Assembly (NCBI RefSeq): GCF_026262505.1
Contig: NC_067208.1
Coordinates: 8,565,962-8,629,961 of the forward strand
Length of the DNA stretch: 64,000 nt
From: Trichomonas vaginalis G3
Lineage: Eukaryota > Parabasalia > Trichomonadida > Trichomonadidae
Reading direction: 5' to 3'
The notes below the pieces were generated by a model. That model saw nothing but the letters and a program-made list of their open reading frames with translations, did not search any database and was not told the DNA's origin. Numbering within the stretch: the first letter of the stretch is position 1; each line of letters begins with the position of its first letter. Position numbers and translations under genes: made by a program. Of the stretch, positions 29,142-40,545 are shown piece by piece.

Positions 29142-29764
29142 AATATTTTAAATTCATGATTTTTTTTAAACATTTCCAAAGCAATTATGGCTCTGATTCA
29201 AGTAAAATGGTATTCTGAATATATATGATCATGTAAAATCTAATACAAAGTGGAAATAATTCACGCCCATAAATGTAGTAGGGATGGCTCTACAGGATAC
29301 ATTTAAGTCTGTATGACATAGCCTTCAAATCTGTTGTTTAAGAATGATTTTCAAATGCTTCATGCCTATTGTCAAAAATATGAATTAAAGTCAAATATGG
29401 ATAAATGCACTCTTTATGAGATGTTTTAATATGACTCTAATGATTATAGAAAAAAAATTAGACAATTTCAATGCCAAATTTGGAAGCATTTCCATTGCCC
29501 ATAGATTTATATAATTCATATGACTTAATGATGCACTTACCAATTTTTGACATGCTTCCATTATGTCAACATATCTTTATTTTAATAGTAAAAAACTTTA
29601 ACAACCATGTTAGGTATTATATAAGGAACTATAATAACTTTTTCCCAACCAAAAATATTAGCTTTTGACCTTAGAAAATTGGAGTATAAAAGCATTGATA
29701 TCATAAAATTTAGAGAATGTCTTAAGAGAATCATAATGTTTTTTAAGAAATGTTAATTGAAAAT
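29142..29764. other. AT-rich intergenic stretch
   Basis: No supported gene. A 65-codon frame at 29471-29668 has no family resemblance and no initiator, so it is not counted. Confidence 0.5.
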
Positions 29765-30730
29765 CTATCTCCTCTTTTTTGAAATCATTTTCAGTTGCAT
29801 ATTGTTCTGATCATCAGTTTTATTTTTCTTTGGTTCATATGAAAATGGATGCACTGCTTCACATTTTCCTAAGGAAAGAAGCCTCAGAGCGAGGTTAAAC
29901 GAATCGGTTTCTATTTGCTCTGTATTTACTATACCATTATATGAAGAACTGAATGATAAATCATCACCGATACAATTTATTAATGTTATAATGCTATCCG
30001 ATGCACTAATAGTATTATTTGCTTTATTTTCTACGAAAATACATTCTGAGAAAGTAATATTTGATGAAGTTGTTGAAATGATTCCATTAAAATTATCAAT
30101 CTTACCTGAGTTATTTTTATATATTGATCTTTTGACAAACGAATCTCGGTTTCTAGAATGACATAAGCAAATGGAATTTCCATCATGGTTATCATTTGAA
30201 ACGAAACAACAAAAGTTAATATTAACTGGATCATTTCTAATATCATAACCAGCATAATCTTTACATCTTGTATTTGTGATATTCGAAGAGATAAGAGTTA
30301 TATCTCCGTAAGAATGATCTAAACTGGATTTTCCGGTGTTGTCAAAGCCGCATTGATAAAGAGAACCTAAATTGACGAAATTTTTATTAATTTTTGTTTG
30401 TGATTTAAGATATGTGTTTGAATGTAATCCGTAGCCCGAATTGTAACATTTAATAGAACAAAATCGATCTTGGACAATGGAACTATCACATTTGAAGTAG
30501 ATGCAACCACCATCTCCTTCATTTCTTGTAATATCAGTATATGTGCATAATGAATGCAATAATTTAATCGAATTAATCCTGCAATTAATGATACAATCAG
30601 AAAAATCTTTCAAATGTGGGCTTTGAGTTATTAGTGATATTTACATAATCCTCAGCCGGAGGCCCATAGTATTTTTCCCATATACCATTTGGAATTTCTT
30701 CTCTTTTATTCAGGATTGAAAATAATTTGA
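29765..30730 (-). pseudogene. Decayed beta-helix-family surface protein gene, copy 2
   Basis: A 282-codon open frame (30613 to 29765) is Cys/Asn/Ser/Ile-rich with short repeated beta-strand-like units (YFKCDSSIVQDRFCSIKCYN, ITLISSNITNTRCKDYAG, STTSSNITFSECIFVENKAN). Its tail is basic (MKMISKKRR-like end). Upstream, in another frame, IPNGIWEKYYGPPAEDYVNI clearly continues the same gene, so a frameshift near 30610 and a stop near 30715 break it. It is related to copy 1 at 24-25 kb. Confidence 0.55.
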
Positions 30731-31142
30731 ACGTTTTAATTTGTCAGAAAGTGTCAAAAATTCAATGTGTAAAAGTCGGCTTCTTACAAAAATTCTTTCA
30801 AAATATTACCGTACCTTGAATAACCGGCGAACCATTCAATTGGTCATAGACCAATTTGAGATACCCTTTTCAGAGGAATCTAAAATGTTGTTTATATGGT
30901 TATTTATATATTATTTAATCATTTTCTTAAATAAAAATCATAAGTTCTCAATTTTTCTTCATAACGATTCTTATAAATTTTAATGTTTTTACTATGAGTG
31001 CTAAATATTATTAATTACTAAATGATTTTAAAAAGAAAAAACATGTTTTTACTTTGTACGTTAACATACGTTAATATCACTTCGGCTATGGATAGAGGTC
31101 AACAGCGCCTTATTAATGAGAAAAACATTAGCCTCTTATCAA
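30731..31142. other. AT-rich stretch, no supported gene
   Basis: A plus-strand frame at 30741-30983 begins at a non-ATG codon and has no recognised family. TTATTAATGAG and TTATCAATGAG occur as an imperfect direct repeat at 31110-31147. Confidence 0.4.
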
Positions 31143-31236
31143 TGAGATGGAAGTGTATTCGTGGATTACAATTGTGAATTCAGATACACTTCCATCTCAA
31201 AAAATGCAATCAAATTTGTATTGAATTGCATTTTTT
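31143..31236. repeat. Two adjacent hairpins
   Basis: The first has perfect 16-nt arms tgagatggaagtgtat (31143-31158) and complement (31184-31199). The second follows at once with arms aaaaaatgcaat (31199-31210) and attgcatttttt (31225-31236). Such paired foldbacks are common near DNA transposon ends, which fits the transposase region that follows, but no mate was found. Confidence 0.6.
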
Positions 31237-31270
31237 GAATACATGCTATTGGCAGTTGGGTTTTTAGTGC

Positions 31271-31582
31271 ATTTATATTATATTGGTACTAAGGCTTTTG
31301 GAAAATTTACAAAATAAATTTAATATTTTGTAAATGTTATCGGTTCTTACGCTTTTGGAAGGAGGGATGGTATTTTTGGAGCATTTATATCACATTGGTA
31401 CTAAGGCTTTTGGAAAATTTACAAAATAAATTTAATATTTTGTAAATGTTATCGGTTCTTACGCTTTTGGAAGGAGGGATGGTATTTTTGGAGCATTTAT
31501 ATCACATTGGTACTAAGGCTTTTGGAAAATTTACAAAATAAATTTAATATTTTGTAAATGTTATCGGTTCTTACGCTTCCTC
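31271..31582. repeat. 112-bp tandem repeat, about 2.7 copies
   Basis: Copies start at 31271, 31383 and 31495. Each contains tttacaaaataaatttaa, a self-complementary core with attttgtaaa. Each ends with gttatcggttcttacgctt, which is exactly the sequence at the 3' end of the heptad array (coding KRKNR and stop on the minus strand). The tail of that frame and its downstream flank have thus been duplicated in tandem. Confidence 0.85.
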
Positions 31583-33744
31583 TCTTCATCAAAGTGCTTC
31601 CTCTCTTCATCATGCAGCTTCCTCACTACATCATGCAGCTTCTTCTCTTGATCAAGATGCTTCCTCTCTTCATCAAGATGCTTCCTCTCTTCAACAAAGT
31701 GATTCCTCTCTTCTTCAAAGTACTTCCTCTCTTGATCAAGATGCTTCCTCACTCCATCATGCAGCTTCCTCTCTTGATCAAGATGCTTCCTGTCTTGATC
31801 AAGATGCTTCCTCTCTTCATCAAGATGCTTCCTCTCTTCATCAAGGTGCTTCCTCTCTTGATCAAGGTGCTTCCTCTCTTCATCAAGATGCTTCCTCTCT
31901 TCAACAATGTACTTCCTCTCTTCAACAAAGTGCTTCCTCTCTTCATCATGCAGCTTCCTCTCTTGATCAAGATGCTTCCTCTCTTCATCAAGATGCTTCC
32001 TCTCTTCAACAAAGTGATTCCTCTCTTCTTCAAAGTACTTCCTCTCTTGATCAAGATGCTTCCTCACTCCATCATGCAGCTTCCTCTCTTGATCAAGATG
32101 CTTCCTGTCTTGATCAAGATGCTTCCTCTCTTCATCAAGGTGCTTCCTCTCTTCATCAAGATGCTTCCTCTCTTCAACAAAGTGATTCCTCTCTTCTTCA
32201 AAGTACTTCCTCTCTTCTTCAAGATGCTTCCTCTCTTCATCAAGATGCTTCCTCTCTTCAACAATGTACTTCCTCTCTTCTTCAAAGTGCTTCCTCTCTT
32301 CATCATGCAGCTTCCTCACTACATCATGCAGCTTCTTCTCTTGATCAAGATGCTTCCTCTCTTGATCAAGATGCTTCCTCTCTTCATCAAGATGCTTCCT
32401 CTCTTCAACAAAGTGATTCCTCTCTTCTTCAAAGTACTTCCTCTCTTGATCAAGATGCTTCCTCACTCCATCATGCAGCTTCCTCTCTTGATCAAGATGC
32501 TTCCTGTCTTGATCAAGATGCTTCCTCTCTTCATCAAGATGCTTCCTCTCTTCATCAAGATGCTTCCTCTCTTGATCAAGGTGCTTCCTCTCTTCATCAA
32601 GATGCTTCCTCTCTTCAACAATGTACTTCCTCTCTTCAACAATGTACTTCCTCTCTTCAACAAAGTGCTTCCTCTCTTCATCATGCAGCTTCCTCTCTTC
32701 ATCAAGATGCTTCCTCTCTTCAACAATGTACTTCCTCTCTTCAACAAAGTGCTTCCTCTCTTCATCATGCAGCTTCCTCTCTTGATCAAGATGCTTCCTC
32801 TCTTCATCAAGATGCTTCCTCTCTTCAACAAAGTGATTCCTCTCTTCTTCAAAGTACTTCCTCTCTTGATCAAGATGCTTCCTCACTCCATCATGCAGCT
32901 TCCTCTCTTGATCAAGATGCTTCCTGTCTTGATCAAGATGCTTCCTCTCTTCATCAAGGTGCTTCCTCTCTTCATCAAGATGCTTCCTCTCTTCAACAAA
33001 GTGATTCCTCTCTTCTTCAAAGTACTTCCTCTCTTCTTCAAGATGCTTCCTCTCTTCATCAAGATGCTTCCTCTCTTCAACAATGTACTTCCTCTCTTCT
33101 TCAAAGTGCTTCCTCTCTTCATCATGCAGCTTCCTCACTACATCATGCAGCTTCTTCTCTTGATCAAGATGCTTCCTCTCTTGATCAAGATGCTTCCTCT
33201 CTTCATCAAGATGCTTCCTCTCTTCAACAAAGTGATTCCTCTCTTCTTCAAAGTACTTCCTCTCTTGATCAAGATGCTTCCTCACTCCATCATGCAGCTT
33301 CCTCTCTTGATCAAGATGCTTCCTGTCTTGATCAAGATGCTTCCTCTCTTCATCAAGATGCTTCCTCTCTTGATCAAGGTGCTTCCTCTCTTCATCAAGA
33401 TGCTTCCTCTCTTCAGCAAGATGCTTCCTCTCTTCAACAATGTACTTCCTCTCTTCAACAAAGTGCTTCCTCTCTTCATCATGCAGCTTCCTCTCTAAAT
33501 CAAAGTGCTTCCTCTCTTCAACAATGTACTTCCTCTCTTCAACAAAGTGCTTCCTCTCTTCATCATGCAGCTTCCTCTCTAAATCAAAGTGCTTCCTCTC
33601 TTCAACAAAGTGATTCCTCTCTTCTTCAAAGTACCTCCTCTCTTCATCAAGATGCTTCCTCTCTTCAGCAAGATGCTTCCTCTCTTCTTCAAAGTACTTC
33701 CTCTCTTGATCGAGGTGCTTCCTCTCTTCATCAAGATGCTTCAT
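31561..33744 (-). repeat. 21-bp heptad array, open frame of 727 codons (KHLDEER type)
   Basis: About 104 units of 21 bp each encode a seven-residue unit such as KHLDEER, KYFEEER, NHFVEER or KLHDEER, giving a predicted charged coiled coil or single long helix. The frame ends KRKNR. It lies on the same strand as, and 45 bp after, the transposase stop. The intervening sequence reads AEELQGEEEL in the transposase frame and DEEMKHLDEER in the array frame, so the array looks like an expanded C-terminal tail of the transposase separated by a stop and a frameshift. It may now be only repeat DNA. Confidence 0.75.
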
Positions 33745-33788
33745 CTCTTCATCAATTCCTCTTCACCCTGGAGCTCCTCAGCTTTATA

Positions 33789-35334
33789 TCATTTTAATTG
33801 GATTTTTTGAAATCCACCTGCAGTAGGATAAAGGAGATGTAACTCACGACTAAGAACCTGGCCATATGCTCCATTCCAGGCCAAAACAGATTGCATAGCC
33901 ACAAACAGATTGAAATACCAATCCTGTTGCTGCATGGGGCGTCCATATTCCATTTGGAAGACTTGCATCATCACATTTGGATCTGTAAGGACTTTGTCGT
34001 TGACAAAATTGGGCCTTGCAGGAGGAACTCCATTTGCTACAATGTATCTGGAAGCAAGAGGTTTGTTCATATCCAATGGATAGATTCCTGTTGCTTTAAA
34101 AGCATTTTCGATGTTTGTAGCTGTGCAAGACACACTACATGCATCAAGGAAGCTGCGAACCATGATATAGCGCAGTTCTCTGGCGTTCCATACATAATTG
34201 ATCACCATATGCCCTTGCTGATCGTACCGGATAGTCGCCATATCAAACAACTTCTTGAATTGGGCCTTCAAGGGAGAAAAAATCCCAACATCAAGAGGTT
34301 GTAAGATATGAGATGTATGGCCTGGGAGAACAAGAAGCTCGATATTGAAGGCGCTCAAGAGGCGAACGGCCAAGAAAGAGAGCCTGGATGGATGACCATC
34401 TACAATTAGGAGAAAAGGTACCTGGGCATCAAACACATTCATTTGAGACCTTTTCTCCTGTACTTTGCAGATGAACATGATACAGTATACCATAAAAAGG
34501 TATTTGTTCATCCATCCACTCTCGGAGCGAACAAAAAAGGCGTCCAGATCTTCCAATTCCGCATCAAGGGTCTTCTTTTGTGGAAGTATCACCATTGGCT
34601 TCATAGTTGTACCATCTGCAAAGATGGTACAGACCCCTGTAAGATGTGGAAGCTGAGACTTTTCAGCGCGAACTGGGCGATTCCGGCCAGCAGTAAGAAC
34701 TTTATAGCGACGTTTGGAATAGAGCATTGTCTCGTCCATATTCGCAATAAACTTCTTCCTGCGGGCAAAGTATCTATGCTTGGAGAGGAAAAATTGGCGA
34801 ATATGGTTTGCGTCACAGGTAGAGCGTCGGAGCATATCAATAGTTTGACAATCTTGTGGCGATATGATTAAGCCAGCCACGGGATGGCGATGGGCAGTAA
34901 TCATCGAGCTTCGCTAGAAGATGCGGGCATCTTGCAGCGATTAGTACCCGCGCCGCAAATTTTAATCTCCTATTTTGTAATTCCGTACAGACAGCAATGG
35001 CCACTGATGTTGTAATACAGTTCAAGTCGTCTGCCATCTCTTGAACAAGTTTTTTGAACTGCATTTCATCTGGTAGTGACAAAAGGGTCATACCACCCCC
35101 TGACTGACCTTTTGTCCATGAACGACAAGTAGCAGTGCGCATGATTGCGCGTGCTACTGTCGTCTTTGAAATTGAGTAAACATTCCGTATTTGTTGATAA
35201 GACTCGCCATTTACTCTTCGATAGAGTAAATCGAGTTGCATCTGGGTCAATAGCCCAAGATTTTTATAGTTTTCTAATTCTGCAAACTCGGGAATTCGTG
35301 TTCTTGGTTGCATTTTTTTAAACAGGAACTTCAC
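33789..35334 (-). pseudogene. Pogo-like DDE transposase gene (DNA transposon), broken by frameshift
   Basis: The N-terminal frame (35334 to 34837, probable start MQPRTRIPEFAEL at 35313) has a helix-turn-helix (ESYQQIRNVYSISKTTVARA) and the PSRGWL motif of CENP-B/pogo-type proteins. The second frame (34904 to 33789) has a DDE_1 core with three acidic sites: NMDET, LLIVDGHPS and ILQPLDVGIF. The two frames overlap by 68 bp, so one frameshift near 34850-34900 separates them. TIRs were not identified. It cannot be Tvmar1-type mariner because the DDE layout is pogo/Tigger-like. Confidence 0.8.
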
Positions 35335-35613
35335 AAATTTGGTTCATGGCCATAAAAACTCATTCAATTTTTCTGAGATTTTTTTTCATCACTCACTCAA
35401 AACGCAGAGGACCATTCTTCTCAAAATTGAATTATTTTCTCAAATATTGAGTGAGTAAAATGGGCACGTTGTGTAAATTGATTCAAAATTTTTTATTGGT
35501 ACACGACCTTTGAAATTGGTCTCGGGCTATTCAACCTACGGTACATCATCATTTTACAAACTTTAGGCGGTATAAATAGAAATATTGAAATACTATCTTT
35601 AGTGGTATTGTAA
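35335..35613. other. Upstream region of the transposase
   Basis: Contains an inverted pair ACTCACTCAA (near 35392) and TTGAGTGAGT (near 35446) and otherwise AT-rich sequence. It may hold one end of the pogo-like element, but no matching inverted repeat was found at the other side. Confidence 0.4.
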
Positions 35614-35826
35614 TAAACAGAAATTCATCAAAAGTGACAGCTCTCAATTTTTTGACATTTGTAAATTCTAAATTGAATGAGAAAAATGAAATAATACTAA
35701 GCATAATACAATATTCTAGATTTAATTATAATTAGGAAAAAGTTAGTTTTGAGAGTACTTTTCATAGGAATATAGAATGAAATCTTCTGAAAAATAATAT
35801 CACATAAACTCATATTATTTTCTAAT
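35614..35826. mobile_element. Left part of a foldback element interrupted by Maverick E2
   Basis: The outer 26 bp (35614-35639) and inner 44 bp (35781-35824) are perfect inverted copies of 61418-61443 and 61243-61286; the sequence between is diverged but about the same length. Together with 61011-61443 it forms one palindromic, MITE-like unit of about 650 bp that E2 split. Confidence 0.75.
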
Positions 35827-35919
35827 AAAAAAAAAAAAAAAAAAAAAAAAAAAGGTAATGGGGCTTCCAGGGGCTGCGCCCCTTCTAGCCCCGAAGATGT
35901 TTAGTATAAAATGAGGTTT
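35827..35919. repeat. Left TIR of E2 with hairpin
   Basis: A run of 27 A is followed by GGTAAT and a 33-nt hairpin (35860-35892) with outer stem GGGGCT/AGCCCC and inner stem AGGGGC/GCCCCT. GAAGATGTTTAGTATAAAA follows, as at the other ends. Confidence 0.8.
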
Positions 35920-35934
35920 TTATTCGGAAAATTG

Positions 35935-36813
35935 TTAGTCTTCTGGTGTGAATTCGGAGGACTCTTCGTGTTTCTCTTCTTCGTGTTTCTCTTCTTCTTC
36001 CTCTTCCATTGCTTCTGGGAAGAAGTCTTCTTCTGGGTCGAAAACATTATATAATGTGTAATTGAATGACACATTATATCTTTGTTTGAGTTCGCTCTTG
36101 ACAAAGAACTTAGTTCCAGGAATACAGAAGACTTCTGTGCGTTGGAAAAGCTGATGTCCTGGAACAAATTTGGCAATTAGAGACTTCTTTTTTCCGAATT
36201 GTTCAGGAGTTTCCATGACGACAGTAACAACATCTCCATCTGCGAGGTCTTGTTGTTGTTCGGAAAGGTAAAGAGCAATGATATGAATGGTTGCTGCGTT
36301 GAATTCGAGAAAGTCGAATTCAAATTGTGTTGTCGTATAGCATTCAAACCATTTTGTACAGTTGTCTCCGAACTCGTCAGTGTATTCATCTTGGTCATAT
36401 CCGTAACTAAAGACTTGGAATTCGGCAATTGTCTTGTCGAATGACCGTTGGATGTTACGAGGAAGATTTTGACGAACTTGGTATAAAGTTCTCAACATTA
36501 TAAGCTTAGTAAATGTTGGAAAATACTGAACTAAGACATCGCTAAGCTCAATTGGACTTGGAATTGTCTTAGTAAGTTCAATTGAACTAGCAATTGCTTT
36601 GTTCAGAACTTCACAGAACTGAGTATTGTATATAGCGTCTGGTTGTGTGTTTTCTTCGGCGTCTTTGAGATATTTAGAGCAAATTTGTTGAAGAATTTCT
36701 CTTAATTCGCTGTTAGACTTTTTGGCGGTTATTCTAACAGCTGTGCCAGTTCTTGGAGGTTGTGGGGCTTTGGCTTTGGTTAGCGGTTGAGAATTGTTAA
36801 TGTTGGCTTCCAT
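35935..36813 (-). CDS. TIR-proximal variable protein, 292 residues (E2)
   Basis: Starts MEANINNSQPLTKAKAPQPP at ATG 36813. It shares with the E1 gene a run of short motifs (RTGTAVRI versus RTNTALRI; FGYDQDEYTDEFGD-like) and the end EESSEFTPED, but most of the middle and C-terminal half is different. The frame looks whole. A poly-Glu/His stretch precedes the conserved end. Function unknown. Confidence 0.65.
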   Translation of the reverse strand: MEANINNSQPLTKAKAPQPPRTGTAVRITAKKSNSELREILQQICSKYLKDAEENTQPDAIYNTQFCEVLNKAIASSIELTKTIPSPIELSDVLVQYFPTFTKLIMLRTLYQVRQNLPRNIQRSFDKTIAEFQVFSYGYDQDEYTDEFGDNCTKWFECYTTTQFEFDFLEFNAATIHIIALYLSEQQQDLADGDVVTVVMETPEQFGKKKSLIAKFVPGHQLFQRTEVFCIPGTKFFVKSELKQRYNVSFNYTLYNVFDPEEDFFPEAMEEEEEEKHEEEKHEESSEFTPED

Positions 36814-37283
36814 TAGACAAAAATAAACTGTTTTTTTCGGACTACTCATAGAAAAGTTTAAAATAAACCGTTTTTCGTCAACGGTAACCCCTCTATTTTT
36901 TTTTTATTTAATAGTTACCGTTGGCAAACCGTTCCATCTCAAATATTGAATGAACTATAAACGTTTTTTGTTTTCTATATATACTTTTTTGTCCAACGGT
37001 AAAACTTTTTACACAACGGTTTTTGAGAGTCGTAGCCGTTGACTTTTTTGTAGAGCACTCAAAATAGTACAGCTTTGTCCGGACAAGTAAGGTCTATCGT
37101 CGCTACAGGAAAAGTTACAGGCGTTCCAAGGAAGTATACTTTGAGAAGACTTTCCCCCTTATAGAATGAGATAGGACGGTTATTTTACAAAACTGACAAC
37201 ACTTTGACGCGAGTAGTTTTTTGTGCTGAACAAAAAGTGTCATATATACATCTGTCAAAAACCGCTTTTTAACTTCACTTAAA
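36814..37283. promoter_or_regulatory. Divergent control region with AACGG/CCGTT cluster (E2)
   Basis: It carries the same AACGG/CCGTT pairs as E1 (for example gttaccgttggcaaaccgtt), tatatatactttt and, towards the structural gene, aaaaagtgtcatatata. A stretch of about 150 bp here (roughly 37060-37210) has no counterpart in E1 and holds no gene I can support. Confidence 0.5.
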
Positions 37284-40200
37284 ATGCCACGTAAGCTACG
37301 TAAGAATATACGTAAGAGGAAGGGAGCATTGAAACATCCAAAAGTAAAACTGACACCACAACAACAGTTGCAACAACAAATGCTGAATGACCCCACTATG
37401 TTGCAACAAATGTCAAGCAATCCTATGCTTTTAAACCGAGTTGTTGGTGCACAGAGTGGAGGTTTAAGAGCGGCACTTTTAGCGAAAATGGCAGGCTATG
37501 GTGGAGCTGCAGACGGAACAGCCTATAACCCTCAAAGTCAAATGAATTTGAGTTCACTCAAAAATCAAATAACAGATGTCAAAAAGTCAAACATAGACAT
37601 ACAGAAACAAATAAGTGAAAACGAAAAGAAACTAGAATATGACAGACACACAAAGAAACTCAATGAGTTAAACGTAGAGAAAAAGAAGAAAGAAGAACAA
37701 CTGAAAGAACTAAGTACAGAGGAATATGCGAAAAAAGTGTCAGAAAAAGCAGCAGAAGTAGCAAAAATGGAACAAGATGTCATAAATTTGAAAAACCATA
37801 CTACTCAATATAAAGTACTGAAAGATGAAGAAATAAAACAAAAAGCCCTGAAGACATATATGGATAGCGATGAGTATAAAAAAGAAGTTGAAGCAAATGT
37901 AAAGGCAGAAAAACTTTTACAGTTGCAAAACCAAACCGTACAGTATGAAAACTTAGCACAAGAAAGTAAAAATAACGACGCAGCCATGCAAAAGGCAATG
38001 AAAAGCGCAGAATATATAAAAGCTAATAATGACTGGTTAGATGCCCAAGCCAACGCTAAAGCAGCCCAACTCATAGGGTCAATAAGGACAAAAATACAAG
38101 CGGATGAAGACAGTTCAAATGAAGCTTTAACAAATGCTGACTTTAAGAACGCCTTCGAAGCTCTTCATAGTAAGGTGAAACAAGTGAACGACTTCTCATC
38201 TGGAAAGAAACTGAAGTCTGAAGGTTTCGACAAAGAGTTAAAAGAAGTAGCACAAAATATGACGAAAATAACAGATGCAGCAACGAGACAGGCAGTTCAA
38301 AGTGCCTATGACGCCGTTAGAGCAACTGTTGTGGAAAGTCAAGAAAAAGAGTTACAACAGACCAAAACAGACCTAGTAAATGCTTTCTTAAGAACGAAAA
38401 GTCAGGTAGGACATTACGCTGCAGATGGAACATATGTGCCAGCTGGTGGAACTTATATACCACCAAACCCTCCAAGAGAAGCACCTGCACCAGGACTACC
38501 TAAAACATTTACATCGTCAAATGGACACAGACACAGGCATGCACCAAAACCAGCACAACAACCACCTCCACAACCAGCACAACAACCACCTCCACAACCA
38601 GCACAGCAACCAACAGTTCAAAACCCTGCACAACAACCAACAGTTCAAAACACTGCACAACAACAACCACAAACAGAGCAAGGACATAAAAGAAGTAGAG
38701 AACAAGGAAACCAAGAATTCTTAAAAATGCTTAAAGAAGAGTGTGGTTTCCCAGATACTGTTGACTTTAGTGACAGATATAAAGAAGCTATTAGAAAGTT
38801 CAAGGATGGAAATACTGACCCGAACCTATTTAGCTTTATGGCTCAGCACCAAAACGGATATAATCTCAAACCTGGAAAATACAAGCTCGCTAAGGGATAT
38901 GATTTAATAGCATATCATCCAAATGACATGGATGAATTTACTCCGAGATATTTGATGTCAGAGCTAAATGACAATTCAACTTTCGTCATGAAACGCGTAA
39001 AAAATAGAGACGGAACGAAAGAACAAAAGCTTATGAATGCGGATGACGTAGATAGGGAAATTGTTAAAAACGGTCTCGGAATATATGAAATGCCAGCAGA
39101 TGAGGTACAAGAAACTCCACAGGAAGAAATAGTTCAGATACAACCAGACATGGAAGAAATAGTTCAGCAACAACAGCTAGAAGAGCCTGAAGGAAACGAA
39201 CAAGTCACTCCTTTGGAAACTAACTTCACAGAACTAGATGAAGATTTGGAACAGCCGAAAAATCTTGACCCTCAACAAGAGTATGCGGAGAATATGGAAT
39301 ATTTCCAAGAGTCTAAAAAAAATTCGGCTGACATAGTAGAAGAATATCGAAAAATGTTTGCCGACATACAAAAGACTCCAGCACCAGATGAAAATATTCA
39401 GCATAGAATGGAAGAACTGAAAAAAAATGTACACAAATACAACAACCCTTTTTACTTACGAGCATTTAACGTTCAATCTTCGATGAACTCGGTGAAGATA
39501 AAAGGTTAAATTTCAAGAAAACATATAGAAATGAAACATTGTTTAAAGTTCATTCAGAACCTAACCAATATGGAAACAAACCTACTTTTGTTTCTGCAGA
39601 CGATGGAACTACAATGAGATGGGGTCATAAAGCTAATCCGGATAGGTGGTTCATAAACTTACAACCACAATTCCAAGAAGTTGTAGACGCAATGGAAGTG
39701 AATGGTGAACCAGATATAGCTGGTATTTTCAGCGCGGCTTTAATGCCATTGAAAGATATGAAAGATGCAGATATTTTGGACCAGTATGAAATGAACATGG
39801 CTGATGGAAATATAACACCTGACGTTCTAGAACATTTATCTCAAAGAACTACACAGAACCATAGAGATGGTATATTTGGTGAAGAGTTTAGAAAGAAAGT
39901 TAGGGAGGGAGAAGGAAGAGAACCTATTGTACATGACCTTGCAAATGAAAGTTTACAAAATGTCATAAAAACTTACTTTGCAGACAATGAAATGAGAAGG
40001 GATGAATATTTAAGAAAACTCAAATGGACAGTACCAAATGAAATGTTAGTATTGAAAAACATGTTCCTTGACAAAATAAAACCAACTACAGAAATAAACG
40101 ACGCAAGACTGAAAGATTGGGTAAAAGCTTTCCCATTCACAAAAGATATTGTTGGTAACATGGAAAGAAAACCAGAATGGCTACAAAAACATATATTTGG

Positions 40201-40513
40201 AAACGAGCATATTCCATATGGACAGGCACTGTTTGAAGAGCTTGAACCAGAAACTCAGGAAAGAGTCATGCAAACAATACGCGAAGACTCAAATACAGAC
40301 TATGACAAACTCTTTCTAGGATATAGGTTACCTGAGATGGGCGACCAGAGCCAAAAGGCAAAAAGGACATGGGAAATTTGCAACATACTAGATGAACATA
40401 ATGCAAAGATGCAACAACTTCAAGCAGAGGGCAATGAAGGAAAAAGAAGAGTTAAAAACTCAGTCAGGAAGAAAGTAAAGCTTGGTCCACGTGGGTTCTA
40501 TTATGACATATAA
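37284..40513 (+). pseudogene. Large coiled-coil structural protein (E2 copy, broken)
   Basis: Order of parts: basic start MPRKLRKNIRKRKGALKHP; Gln/Met/Leu-rich segment; long Lys/Glu coiled coil over about residues 100-330; a GTYVPAGGTYIPP turn-like repeat; Pro/Gln repeats; and a conserved domain from LKEECGFPDTVDFSDRYKEA onward. The C-terminal end is basic (KNSVRKKVKLGPRGFYYDI). Basic ends would suit contact with packaged DNA, which is inference. It looks broken about once or twice, better preserved than in E1. Confidence 0.65.
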
Positions 40514-40545
40514 ATCCAACTATTCTATATTTTTACTCATATGAA

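Noticed and set aside
29471-29668. 65-codon ORF in the intergenic region
   Set aside because: AT-rich chance frame, no initiator and no homology recognised.
30741-30983. 80-codon plus-strand ORF with a hydrophobic segment
   Set aside because: Starts at TTG, shows no family resemblance and overlaps the 5' region of the decayed beta-helix gene.
31558-33498. A 646-codon plus-strand frame of hydrophobic LPLFIKM-type repeats
   Set aside because: It is the complement of the 21-bp heptad array, which is open in several frames because the unit length is a multiple of three.
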